The position numbers and the translations under genes are program-made. The notes beneath the pieces are model-generated. The model had not been told where the DNA came from. It searched no databases and was given only the letters and a program-made list of their open reading frames with translations. A DNA stretch of 64,000 nucleotides from NCBI GenBank assembly GCA_003550325.1, contig QKWP01000220.1:218091-282090 (forward strand), read 5' to 3'. Of the stretch, positions 23,485 through 34,714 are shown one piece after another (positions within the stretch are counted from its first letter, which is position 1; each line of letters starts with the position of its first letter). Source of the stretch: Gigaspora rosea. Lineage: Eukaryota > Glomeromycota > Glomeromycetes > Diversisporales > Gigasporaceae.

Positions 23485-23692
23485 GAGTGCTCGAGAGGGA
23501 AAAGGGCGAGTAAAAATTTATCCCCTGAAGAATTATGATCTTACGTAATTCATCACATATAAAATCAGCGTTATAGTTACTTAGATGATAATATTATCGA
23601 AATAACTAGAACGTTGGTTGCATATGTGATTAATTACGTAAGATCACAATTATTCAGGGATAATTTTACTCGCCCTTTTCCCTCTCGAACTC
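23485..23692. mobile_element. MITE, 208 bp, TIR ~75 bp, probable TSD TCATTT
   Basis: The left arm starts GAGTGCTCGAGAGGGAAAAG and the inverted right arm GAGTTCGAGAGGGAAAAGGG. The arms stay paired through GGGCGAGTAAAA and GATCTTACGTAATT to CACATAT. TCATTT is found directly outside both ends (23479-23484 and 23693-23698). Non-coding. Confidence 0.82.
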
Positions 23693-23990
23693 TCATTTCA
23701 TAATCATTATTAAGATTTATTTGCCTTAGCAATTAGTCCTAAGTTTATTAATTTCTTGTGACATTTGTGCTTTGCACTTTTCTATTTGCGTGATGTCATA
23801 TGAAGTAATTTTAATTGAAATAGACACGTCATTGCAAAGAATTCAAGCTCAAGATTTTATTTTCGCTTGTTATTTCATTACATGTTTTTCAATCTGATGC
23901 ATAAATTAAAACACACTGACACGCTATAATTAATAGATGCTGCTTCGCGGTTCTTGTCAAAAACGGTTCAGCAAGTCATGAAAACAATTC

Positions 23991-25768
23991 ATGCCCCTAT
24001 ACTGTATTATAAAAAATTTTTAGCAAGGCCAAAAAATAGATGTTTATCAAGATAATATCTACTCATACTCGAAATGAGGTAAAATATGAAGAGATCGACT
24101 ATTTAAGCGTCGAGCTGTGTGATGAAATGCATCGAAGTTAAAATAGTTGTAAAGTTTAATGTAAATCATATGATGCTAGTGGTTGAATATCTGAATTTTT
24201 AGTATATAGATGTAAATAAGCAGCAGTGGTTGTTTGATTGATGTTCTTTATTAATTTTGTTTTGCAAAGTCTTAATAAGCTTTATTAATCTATTAAATCT
24301 GCTCAAGTTTCGTAGCAATTGAGTATACAATTAACCAATCAAAGATCACTAGAAAATTGCATTAGAAAACTGCGTGAGAGAATCCAAAGATGCATAAAGG
24401 CGAAAATAAAAGCAAGTGTTTTCATCTTGTCTCTTCACCTTCACGATCATACGTAACATAATACTTCGTTGTATGATCCTTTTATTAATATATAAGATAC
24501 GCAAATATGGTCTCAAATGACTATAAATATAAGTTTTTTTGATTTTTCATTTAAAATTTTTTACATTTTCAAATGAAAAAGAGATAAATAAATGCCCCTA
24601 TACTGTATTATAAAAAATTTTTAGCAAGGCCAAAAAATATATGTTTATCCGGATAATATCAACTTGTACTCGAAATGAGGTAAAATATGAAGCGATCGAC
24701 TATTTAAGCGTCGAGCTGTGTGATGAAATGCATCGAAATTAAAAAAGTCGTAAAGTTTTAATGTAAATCATATGATGCTAGACGCGTTGAATATCTGAAT
24801 TTTTAATATATAGATGTAAATAAGCAGCAGTGGTTGTTTGATTGATGTTCTTTATTTTTTTTGTTTTGCAAAGTCTTAATAAGCTTTATTGATCTATTAG
24901 CAATTGAGTACTACAATTAACCAATCAAAGATCACTAAAAATTACATTAGAAAAATGCGAGAGGGAATCCAGAGACGCATAAAGACGGATAAGTGTTTTC
25001 ATCTTCTCTCTTCACCTTCACGATCATACGTAACATAATACTTTGTTGTATGATCCCTTTATTAATATATATGATACGCAAATATGGTCTCAAATGACTA
25101 TAAATATAAGTTTTTTTTTGATTTTTTATTTAAAATTTTTTACATTTTCAAATGAAAAAGAGATAGATAAATGCCCCTATACTGTATTATAAAAAATTTT
25201 TGGCAAGGCAAAAAATAGATGTTTATCCGGATAATATCTGCTCATACTCGAAATGAGGTAAAATATGAAGCGATTGATATTTAAGCGGCGAGCTGTGTGA
25301 TTAAATGCATCGGAATTAAAAAAGTCGTAAAGTTTTAATGTAAATCATATGATGCTAGACGCGTTGAATATCTGAATTTTTAGTATATAGATGTAAATAA
25401 GCAGTAGTGGTTGTTTGATTGATGTTATTTATTATTTTTGGTTTGCAAATTCTTAATAAACTTTATTGATCTATTAAATCTGCTCAAGTTTCGTAGCAAT
25501 TGAATACTACAATTAACCAATCAAAGATCATTAGAAAATTACATTAGAAAAATGCGTGAGAAAATCCAAAGATGAATAAAGACGAATATAAAAGCAAGTA
25601 CTTTCATCTTGTCTCTTCAACTTCACGATCATACGTAACGTAATACTTCGTTGTATAATCCTTTTATTAATATATATGATACGCAAATATGGTCTCAAAT
25701 GACTATAAATATAAGTTTTTTTTTTTGATTTTTCATTTAAAATTTTTTACAATATTTTCAAATGAAAA
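23991..25768. repeat. Threefold tandem duplication of a ~590-bp unit (3' flank of the BTB gene)
   Basis: Units begin at 23991, 24592 and 25171, each with ATGCCCCTATACTGTATTAT, and run for about 601, 579 and 597 bp. Each ends TTTCATTTAAAATTTTTTAC...AAATGAAAAAGA. In the third unit this end is the last ~12 codons and stop of the two-BTB gene. The unit is therefore the gene's 3' flank plus the tail of its coding sequence. Units are very similar, so the duplication looks recent. Each also contains an inverted pair GATCATACG...GTATGATC that could form a hairpin. Confidence 0.92.
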
Positions 25769-27300
25769 AGATATAGATATATAGATTTTCGAATGATCAT
25801 GAGTTCGATTGAATTCCCATTTTAGCTCTAAATTAGAAAATACTTCCACTAAATGTTCACCAACTTGTTTTTCCATATTATCTAAAGTAGGATAGGCATT
25901 AGGAATCTTAAATTTAGATAAACAAAACTTTTGTAAATCTTGTAAATAATAATAATGTCTATTATCTGATGACTTATTATTATCAACTATTCGAATACTA
26001 CCATCACGTCTAATTTCTAATTTAATATTATTTCTAAAACAATTACAACAACGAATGATCAATTCTTCAAAGCCAAAAATAAGGTTTTTAAAATTATTTC
26101 TAACAGCTTCTAATGCCAATGAACAAAGTACTTTCGATTTATTAAAAGGAATATGAAAGTAATCAAGTTCTTCTTCAAGTTGTTTACGTGTAACTTTTTC
26201 AGATTCAGTTGGCCATGTAAGCTTCCCAGTTCGATAGAATTCCATTATATAATAAAATGCATCGCTATTTCGATCAAAAAAATATTCATTTCCATTAATT
26301 GGATGTCTCATGCATTTATTTCGATCCTGAAACATTGCTCCAAGTAAGGTTTCTGGTTGTGCTATAAGGGCTGACTGAAAAGTTTCATACTATGCAATAG
26401 AAAAAAAATACGTAAATTATATAAATTCTTCATATTTAGGTAAAAGATATTTAAAAATTTATTAAATTTTCATAGTACCTTTTTTCCTCCAACATTTAAA
26501 ATAATCGTTTCTTCTGATGTATTAACCGGAGTTTGGGTAAATGTAATGTCAGCTTGAACGTCCTCAGATTTTAATAATTTTTCAACCGGAGAAGTAAAAG
26601 TGATATAAACATCAAAGAATGGACATTCATGATAATTATAAGAATAGCTACATTCTCTTTGGCATTTCCATTTTAGTTCTAATTCAGAAAAATTTTCAAC
26701 TAAATGCTTTTCAATTTGTTTTTCCATATTATCCAATATATCAAAAGCACATCCTCTAAATTGACTAAGGCTATTTAAATGATTGTTATTACTAATTGAT
26801 AAAGAAATTTCATTGTTAAAACTTATATAATTACTAATTATTAATTGTTCAAAGATTGAAATGAATCGATCAATTGTACTTATAGTAGTTTCTGATGCTA
26901 ATGAAGAAAATACTTTTGATTTATTAATTTGAAAATAATCAAGTTCTTCTTGAAGTTGTTGATAAGTGACTTGTGACTCTCCGATTTCAGTGGGCCATAA
27001 AAGCTTTTCAGTTCGATAAAATTCCATTATATAATAAAATGCTTCACCATTACGGTTAAAAAAATATTCATTCTCATTAATTGAATTTTTAATGTATTCA
27101 TTCTGATCTTGAAACATGGTTCCAAGTAATGTCTCTGGTTGAGCGATTAGTGTTGATCGAAGAGTTTCATACTAAATATTAAAAAAAAAAGCATTACATG
27201 TAAGTAAACCATGTGTGTAAATAAAAAGTGCCTTAAATTTTACTATTGCGCTTTATACCTTTATGCCTCCAATATTTAAAATGATTTTTTCTTCTGACAT
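25733..27300 (-). CDS. Tandem BTB/POZ (K+-channel T1-type) domain protein, three exons
   Basis: Join on the minus strand: 27259-27300, 26479-27171, 25733-26389 (14 + 231 + 218 codons, 463 residues). Introns 27172-27258 (87 bp) and 26390-26478 (89 bp) begin GT, end AG, and are phase 0. Exon 1 encodes MSEEKIILNIGGIK, the first strand of a BTB_2/T1 domain. Exon 2 continues YETLRSTLIAQPETLLGTMF...EYFFNRNGEAFYYIMEFYR and, about 150 residues on, starts a second domain with EETIILNVGGKK. Exon 3 completes that domain with YETFQSALIAQPETLLGAMF and EYFFDRNSDAFYYIMEFYRTG. T1 domains mediate oligomerisation, and related BTB proteins serve as cullin-3 adaptors; no channel segment follows, so an adaptor or scaffold role is more likely (inference). 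Each BTB is followed by a similar ~110-residue region (IxNMEKQxxxHLVExFSxLELKW). It is the only multi-exon gene here without visible lesions. Confidence 0.85.
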
Positions 27301-27992
27301 GTTAAGTGGACTTGGGATGAGAGTTTGATTCTTCTCACGGCATGAGAGACAAGTGCATTTATATGTGTACAGTACGTACGAAGTTATGCCTAATATAGAA
27401 AATTTTAAAATTTTCCTAAATTTTCTTGTATTACAGATCGGTAAGCCGCATCACATCGGCTGCGTGATTCAACCGTTGGTTTAGAATTGTTACTGACCAA
27501 TGTGAAAAGTTAGTAACCGGCAGGGAAACTTATCACCATAGAAATGGCTACCGCAGAATTTTTGAGATGCTGCGCAGCTCGATTTTTAAAATTCTGGCTA
27601 ACCAGTTAGCTTGCACAATTCCGGTCAGCTTGCATAATGCTGCAGATTGTGCAGGATGCGCAGCCTGCGCAGTATTCGGCCTGTCAATCAATTTCATCGA
27701 TAGCCGGCAATCAGTCACGTAGTAACAGTGATTAAATTGATCGATTGCAACACTTTTCAAACCTTTTCATTCTCTTCCTGTTACTACATTTTTTGTAAAT
27801 AGTGCATTAACGCTTGTTTTCCTTACCTCATAATGTGGAAATGAGTTTTTGTTAAAGAGTATATGTAGAGTATTGCCCTCTAACATTTTTGTTAATACTT
27901 TATTTTTTTTAATTATTTGTTTATTTTTTATTTATATTAGGGGACAGCCCACGTAATACTGCGGATCTGCGATAGCATAATCTGCATCCGCA
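27301..27992. other. Upstream region of the BTB gene, GC-richer non-coding DNA
   Basis: No gene is supported. About 27420-27760 is noticeably GC-richer, with many TGCGCAG / CTGCGC motifs, and may be an old element. I could not fix termini. The frames at 27548-27760 and 27921-28130 lack recognisable content. Confidence 0.45.
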
Positions 27993-28403
27993 TATTTGCG
28001 CGGGTAACACAAACTCCTGAAAAGGAAATAGCCAATCCGGGGAGTGCAAATTTTGACTATTCCGGATCAGCCCGACGACACGCGCTAAAGAAGAAAAAAG
28101 CGATAGAGATTGTACCCGGTGGGAAAACATCTACCCGGTTACTATTAAATTACCCGGATATCCGGATAAATTACTATGTCACACAATTGCAAGTTCTACC
28201 CGGGTACAATCACTAAAAAGCGAAAATATGCAAAAATTAATGTTTAAATCGATCTTGGTACACAAATTAAAAATGAAGGGAATGAAATTTTACATATAGT
28301 AAACTCTAACCCTATAGCTTCCAACATTAAGGCCCTATCCCTAAATTTATCTAACGCACTTAGTTTATTTACAAAAACGGTTTTTGTATTACCCGCGCAA
28401 ATA
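27993..28403. mobile_element. Inverted-repeat element, copy 1, with a nested hAT MITE
   Basis: Ends TTTGCGCGGGTAACACAAAC and, inverted, TTTGCGCGGGTAATACAAAA are flanked by TA. A second copy lies at about 59700-59989; the two share ATCGATCTTGG, a run reading TTTTACATAT, and CCTAAATTT in the same order. Copy 1 contains the 112-bp insertion at 28104-28215; copy 2 does not. Confidence 0.85.
28104..28215. mobile_element. hAT-type MITE, 112 bp, TSD AAAAGCGA
   Basis: Ends TAGAGATTGTACCCGG and, inverted, TAGTGATTGTACCCGG are flanked by AAAAGCGA (28096-28103 and 28216-28223). The related element at 59700-59989 has an uninterrupted AAAAACGAAAATA at this point, which shows both the boundary and the direction of change. 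Confidence 0.94.
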
Positions 28404-29043
28404 AGTAAAATGGCATAATTCAGAGTTTACCGCAGAAGCATATGTGACAGCATATTCGCATATCAGGATGAATTTCATATAATTAATAAAGCATAATCTG
28501 CGCATAAAATGGCCAGAATTAAAGATTGACTAATATCGGGTTTATGAATTTCCTCACCAGTTCCTATTGGACGCATAGAAATCTTGCATTTGATTGTACG
28601 AAAAATAAATCATCAGATTTGGAATTTCAAATAACGGTACGAATGTTAAGTAATAAACTTACCGTTAAAGTAGTATAAAAATTTAATAAGAAGCATTTAT
28701 TATACTAAAATTTCGCAGGAAATTTTTTGTTGGCGCAAAAGACAGTTTTGTAAACACGATTCTTTTCGCAATTTTATATTACACAGATCCTGTGGTTTTA
28801 ATGATATATTGCTGATGGGTTCAGTACTTACAATGGCGATAACGATAAAAATTTATAACGATAAATTTACAACTCTGGTGATCACGTATTTAGCAAATTT
28901 CTATCTGATCCGTATATTCTGCAGTATAATTTTAAAAAATTTATCGCATAATTCGCATAATTCGAATTGTAAAGCAGGCAGAATTTGGGTTTATCACAGC
29001 AGAAAATGAGGATCCCTATTTTAGATGGCACAAATGCGTCATG
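28404..29043. other. Intergenic DNA, no gene seen
   Basis: Moderately AT-rich with several GCATAAT / CGCATA motifs that recall decayed element ends. The short overlapping frames at 28809-29103 are not convincing. Confidence 0.45.
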
Positions 29044-29401
29044 TAGTGTTTCGGGCGAAATTTCCGAAATAGGGCGAAATATGTTTCGCCCCAAAGACCT
29101 CAAATCCGATAATTCCGAAACTGGCGAAACTGGCGAAATGTCCGAAATCTAGCGAAATGTCCGAAACCCGGCGAAATGTCCGAAAATTGGCGAAACCGAA
29201 ACCTGGCGAAAGTTCTGAAATCAAATATTAGAAATTTTATTGGAAAAAATACCTAGAGCGTAGTGAAACGGAGTATGAGTTCAATTCGGGGGATGGTGTG
29301 AACAGATCCCACGAAAGCGATAACGATAAATTATCATTTCCTTTATTTGTTAAATAATTTTTGCAAATCCTTATGTTAATAAACTTATCTAATATTTATT
29401 T

Positions 29402-29530
29402 AGTGATGGGCGTGATCCGCGCGTGATCGCGGGATTCTTTACCGGAAATCTGTAAATTTCGGCCGGAATTATGGTATTGGCCCGAATTATCCCACGCATC
29501 ACGTAATGGATAACGCGCGGGATGACAGTA
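29402..29530. mobile_element. Truncated MITE with TAGTGATGGGC end
   Basis: It begins TAGTGATGGGCGTGATCC and later reads AATTATGGTATTGGCCCGAA...CGCGGGATGA, which matches the end region at about 2290-2380. The terminal GCCCATCACTA expected at the right is missing, so this copy is truncated. Confidence 0.6.
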
Positions 29531-29591
29531 TTGTGTAGTTATCTAATCGGGAAGATTTATTGATAGATCCTACAATGATTTTTCTTATAAG

Positions 29592-29686
29592 GACACGCAA
29601 AGTTAATTTTTCGTTTTGCATAACCTGGGTTTCAAAATTCCGGTTGGCTTTTTTTTTAAAAAAAATTTAACTTTGCGTGGTAATAA
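29592..29686. mobile_element. Short MITE, ends ACACGCAAAGTTAA
   Basis: ACACGCAAAGTTAATTTTTC at the left faces TTTAACTTTGCGTGG at the right. The left arm continues GTTTTGCATAACCTG, a motif shared with the next element and with about 17785 and 22050-22110. Confidence 0.65.
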
Positions 29687-29706
29687 ATTCATTCATGTTC
29701 ATCTAA

Positions 29707-29936
29707 GGTAATGCAAAGTTATTTCTTCGGTTTGCATAACATGGAATCAGAAATTTTTGATTTTTTTTTTATTGGACCTGTCGGGTAATTCCGGAAAAGT
29801 ACAGTAAGTTCGTCATCAGGTGACACCGGAGAAAAAATTAAATGGCAAAAATGGAACAATAGGAATTTAAAAAAAAAATTTGGAAAAATTGAGTCAGCAA
29901 GTTATGCAAAATGAAAAATTAATTTTGTGTGGCCTA
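29707..29936. mobile_element. MITE, ~230 bp, ends AGG..ACAAAGTTA
   Basis: The left AGGTAATGCAAAGTTATTTC...TTTGCATAAC faces, inverted, AGGCCACACAAAATTAATTT...TTTGCATAAC. The central ~110 bp resembles (inverted) about 18560-18680. No clean target duplication was found. Confidence 0.65.
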
Positions 29937-30377
29937 AATTTTCTTATATAAAATTTTTTCAAAGACAAATATCACAATTTGGTTCTTTAATGTTGAAATA
30001 ATTTGAGTTAAAGGAATAAAATACTGTAAATTTTAAATAAATATTTTAAGTATATAAATTGTTATTTTACCTAGTATTATTTCTTCATACTTTATGTATA
30101 TTTCATATATTACTATGTTTTTGCAAGCAAATTTGCCTATGCACTGTATTGAGATACAAGAAAAATAATAGAACAATAGTGAATTCCAAAAAAGTAAAAA
30201 AAAAATCGAAAAAGTTTCAGAGATTTCGCTATTTCAGTTTCACCAGGTTTTAGAGGCTTCGCCAGATTTTAGAAGTTTCTCCCATTTCGGAAATTTCAAA
30301 AATTTCAGATTTATTTCACCTTCGGTTTTGCCTTTCAGATTTTGAAAATGGATTTCGCCCGAAACACTAGTGTCATG

Positions 30378-32503
30378 TAAACTTACTGCATGGCTTGTCT
30401 TGGAGTCTCCGGAACATCTTCCTCAGGATTGATATAAAACTTTATTGTCACATGATAGTGTTTACAGCTCACTAAAAATCTTTGAACTCGTATAAATTAA
30501 AGTTAGGGCCTATGCTAGAGTTAATGTTAGGAGATTCTTTAAACAAAATTGTATAAAGAAATTTTTTTGTTAGTATATGACAAATCAAGTGATTTTTGTA
30601 GATCCTTGTCGATCATAACTCTCAAAATTGCCAAATTTGGTGACGTCTAAAGCAGAGTAGATTCTTATAAAAAATTTTATCAAATTAACTTTAGGGCTAT
30701 AGTTATCTTAGATTAGATTTATATAGGTTTTGAGTTGTAATATATAAGCAAAATTGCCTTCCCGACATTCTTAATTAACACACCAAGGTAGGTTTAGACA
30801 GCCATTTTTTGTATTTTTCAAGGTTTTTGCTTCTCTTTCATGGTTGTTTCACAAAAGATCATCAAAATTCGATAATTTGATTGGCCAGATATCATGAGAT
30901 TCTGCTTCTCTTTAGATGACCCCAAATTTGAGGGTTGTCTAAAGCATTGCAAATAATACCGCAATTCTGAAAATGTTTGGATATGGAATTACATGAACCT
31001 GTATGTAAATCTATATGAGGCAATGTTTATAAAAGCATGTTTACAGCATGTAACATATTAGCAGATTAGCATAATTGGGTAAATTGACCAATCATAATCG
31101 AGGATTATCAAAAAAATTTAACACGAAAATTTATTATAGAGCGAATTTTCACAAAAATAGTCTTTTTAATAAGCTTTGCATTTATAACTAGGAAAATGGG
31201 TTCCATTCAAAGTCCGATAGACAAATATAAAATCGAGTTGTTTTTTATGTTACACCTGATCTAGCAAATAAGTGTTAGTTGTATTTGTTTTGATTGTTTA
31301 TTTTATATTACACCTGATCTAGCCAATAAGCATCAGGAATTACACAGACATTAGGATCACTATTGCTCCGTCTTTAATGTCCTTCAGACAATTAAGTACA
31401 TAGAACATTATGAAGTTTATGTATTTAATTATAAGCCAAATGTAGGATAAAAAGACCATTTTTTGAAAATAAGCTTTTGAATTTACTCTTGATAGTTAAC
31501 AACCTATCTAACAATGCCCAACCTATCCTAAAACGCCCAAGTATTTCACCAAACAGTAAAAGTACTTTTTTTTACAGCTTAGCATAGCTTTTTTATTAAG
31601 TATTTTTGGTTTTTTAACTTGTCAAGACATCAAAAAAGCCCTTTTGTTGGTTGTAACAAGTGCTTTATTTGTTAGTTTTTCAATATCACTTAGGAGCAAA
31701 TTTAGTTTATCGAAAAAAGGCCCAATTATGCTAATCCACTGATATGATAATACCAGATTCAGTACAATAGTGCATATACTAATGTGCAATTTTATGTGTT
31801 TTCTTATAAAAAAATAAAACACAGAAATATAATAGAATAAAAATATAGAAAACAAAATACAAATATGGTAAAATGAGATACAAATGCATGAAATGAAATA
31901 TAAATATAGCAGAATGAAATAAAATATTAAACTAGTAAGAAAATTATTGGTTGGATAAATAGTTGTCTTTATTTTGTTATAAAAATATAATAGTCAATCT
32001 ACTTATCAAATTAACCAATCCAATATTTAAAAATCGGTTAAGTTGTATCTAGAAATGGCAAAAGGTTTTTATTATGTAGTTAAAACATGCATTGGAAAAA
32101 TAAAAATATTAATAATCTGTAGTGATCTTCAAATTTATCAAATAAGTACAGAATCTTGTTTAAAAAGTTACAAAAATTTTCAAAATTTAGATTTTTGCAG
32201 TTCTTCACAAATATTTTGCCAAAAATCTGTACAAATATTTAAAAAGTATAATTTTCACAAATTATAATAGGCCCCACCTATTATAATCTGCAAATTATTA
32301 AATAATCCCAAAGTTTTTTTAAAAAAAAACTGTTAAAATTTATAAAAAATATTAATTTTGAAGATTTTTTAAAATTTGTGCATATGTACAATAGTAGGAA
32401 TAGAAGTAAATTTCTATTGTAGGAAATAACTAGAATTTACTTTCATTCCCACCATATTGCATAAATAAATAAATAATACAAAAAGAGCATACATTCAGAC
32501 CTA
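30378..32503. other. Intergenic DNA, no gene seen
   Basis: AT-rich single-copy-looking sequence. A ~35-bp segment (TTACACCTGATCTAGC) is present twice, at about 31250 and 31310. The frames at 31622-31855 and 32043-32267 have no recognisable features. Confidence 0.55.
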
Positions 32504-33871
32504 CACTCCATATAGTCACACCTCTATTTAAGCACCTGATTTTGTGTGACGGACTCAAACATAGTAAAAATGCCTCATTATAGTCACAAATCGCTTATAA
32601 TCACTATTACCATGAAAATTTGATTTTTTAAACATTTTATTAAGAATAAACCCTCATTATAGTCACCAATTTATAAATAACGCAAGCAATTAGCCTAATT
32701 GGCTACAAAGTTCTATAGCAAAAATGCAAACTAATAACAATTTAAGAACGTAAAATTCAAAAGTCAATTAATAAAAAGTTCTCTAATACTTATTAAAATT
32801 TTGTAGTAAGTGTATTTTTACCTGCTGAATAAGGTTACTTAAGCGATTTTAATCGATTTACTTAGTAAAATTTAGACTTTACTATGTAGTGACTTTTGCT
32901 GATTGTGGGGCGAATATATTTTTTTAAAAATTTTAATTTTTCCGTCGAACGTAAAAATCAAAAGTCAATTAATAAAAAATTCTCTAATACTACTGAAAAT
33001 TTTGAGGTAAGTGTAATTTGATCTGCTGAATAAGGTTTCTTATACGATTTTAATCGACTTGCTTGGTAAAATTTAGACTTTACTATGTAGCGACTTTTGT
33101 CAATTGTGGGGCGAATATATTTTTTTAAAAAATTTTAATTTTCTGTCGAATGTAAAAATCAAAAGTTAATGAATAAAACTTCTCAAATACTTCTGAATAT
33201 TTTGCGGTAAGTGTAATTTGATCTGCTGAATAAGGTTACTTAATCGATTTTAATCAATTTACTTAGTAAAATTTAGACTTTACTATGTAGTGACTTTTGT
33301 CGATTGTGTAAAATTTTCCAAAGTTAGCATATATAAAACTTTTTTTTTACTAAAACAATCTATCTTTTTAACTTAGGTGGCGAATATATTTTTTTAAAAA
33401 ATTTTAATTTTTCTGTCGAACGTAAAAATCAAAAGTCAATTAATAAAAAATTCTCCAATACTTATGAAAATTCTGTTATGTGTATTTTAACCTGCTGAAT
33501 AAGGTTACTTATATGATTTTAATCAATTTGCTTAGTAAAATTTAGACTTTACAATGTAGCGACTTTTGTCAATTGTGGGTAGCTTACTTTCAGGTCAAAG
33601 ACGTTTTTGAGTTTTTTTAAAAATTATAAAATTTGATTGGTCAATAGTCCTATCACTAGGGGGGTCAAGACCTATGTAAACCCTAATCATGTACTTCCCT
33701 TAACTTATGACAATTTAAATACTGTATTTATTTTAATAAAATTTTTATAATCACCATTTATAATTTTTAATATAACTGTGATTATATAGAGGTTTAGATT
33801 TATAGTCACACCTTTATATAATCACCATATTTGGGTGCGACCAACTTGGTGATTATAGGGAGGGATAACTG
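32504..33871. mobile_element. Probable Tc1/mariner-type non-autonomous element with internal tandem repeats
   Basis: CACTCCATATAGTCACACCTC at the left and, inverted, CAGTTATCCCTCCCTATAATCACC at the right are flanked by TA (32502-32503 and 33872-33873). Further facing motifs (ATAGTCACACC / GGTGTGACTAT) lie inside. The ends resemble the pogo/mariner pattern CAGT...CTCTATAAT. The interior holds four copies of a ~200-bp unit. No transposase frame. Confidence 0.6.
32749..33580. repeat. Four tandem ~200-bp units
   Basis: Units begin near 32749, 32950, 33150 and 33420 with AAAATCAAAAGTCAATTAAT. Each continues with CTGCTGAATAAGGTTACTTA, TAAAATTTAGACTTTAC, TAGTGACTTTTGTCGATTG, and TGGGGCGAATATATTTTTTT. 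The third carries an extra ~70 bp (about 33310-33378) that includes GTTAGCATATATAAAAC. Confidence 0.88.
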
Positions 33872-33886
33872 TAGTTTTTTTTATTA

Positions 33887-34613
33887 CTGTATTTTCGCGA
33901 AATAACAGGCCGGGCCATTATTTAGAAAATTGAGTCCCCTAAAAATAGCATATATGTTTTCGAAATAATGCCCAGCACATCTCAAAATAATGTGCCCCTA
34001 TATATTGTTGTTAAGTATAAAGATCATTTATTATTAAATTAACTATCTAAATAGAATATATCTTTTCTCAATTGAGAATTCTTGTTATACAAGTTGCCAT
34101 AATTTCGATTATTATCGTAACATCTTATAGCTGATTTGAAAATTAGTGGGACATTTAAAAAATTTTCTTGTTTTTGAAAGCTGTCAGTTTTGTCTTATGA
34201 ATTATCTAATTCTTTGGAAGCCATATCACAGTCTTCAGAACTTTGGTCTAATAATGGTGATATAATTTCTGAAAAGTTATATAATTCATAAAACGAGACC
34301 AAAAGGTTTCAAAAATGAGAAAATTTTTAAGTGTCCCTCTAATTTTTAAATCAGCTATAACTAATGCACATACAAAAAATCAGAATTCAAGCTCATAAAT
34401 ATTTACCACTATATTCACTATATCATAAGTTCAAACATGCTAAAAAATATATTTATACCTCAAAATTCTTTTAAAGAACTTGATTCAATTTATTAAAGAT
34501 CTGACTTGGCAAAAAAATCTTATATGTCATGAAATAACACACCAGTGTGTATTCTAAATAATACATCTATACTTAAAATAACATGCTGAGGTGCATTATT
34601 TCACGAAAATATG
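33887..34613. mobile_element. TIR element, ~727 bp, flanked by a 16-bp direct repeat
   Basis: CTGTATTTTCGCGAAATAAC faces, inverted, CATATTTTCGTGAAATAATG. GTAGTTTTTTTTATTA is present on both flanks (33871-33886 and 34614-34629). Because it contains a T8 run the true duplication may be shorter. Both ends carry several AAATAATGCxCC / GTGCATTATTT motifs. Non-coding. Confidence 0.65.
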
Positions 34614-34714
34614 GTAGTTTTTTTTATTATATTTTTTAATTTTTTTTATTGTTTTTGTTTTTTACAAATAGTATTAATTCCCTTTTGAACTTTAATATTT
34701 TATAAAATTAGTTG

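Larger units (their letters stand above)
29044..30369. mobile_element. Non-autonomous hAT element, 1326 bp, TSD GYGTCATG, with nested MITEs
   Basis: Ends TAGTGTTTCGGGCGAAAT are inverted and identical over 18 bp. The flanks GCGTCATG (29036-29043) and GTGTCATG (30370-30377) differ at one base. The left sub-terminal region is a run of TGGCGAAATGTCCGAAA units, and the right carries CGCCAGATTTTAGA / TTTCGG motifs, probably transposase-binding arrays. Three smaller elements lie inside. No transposase frame. Confidence 0.9.
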
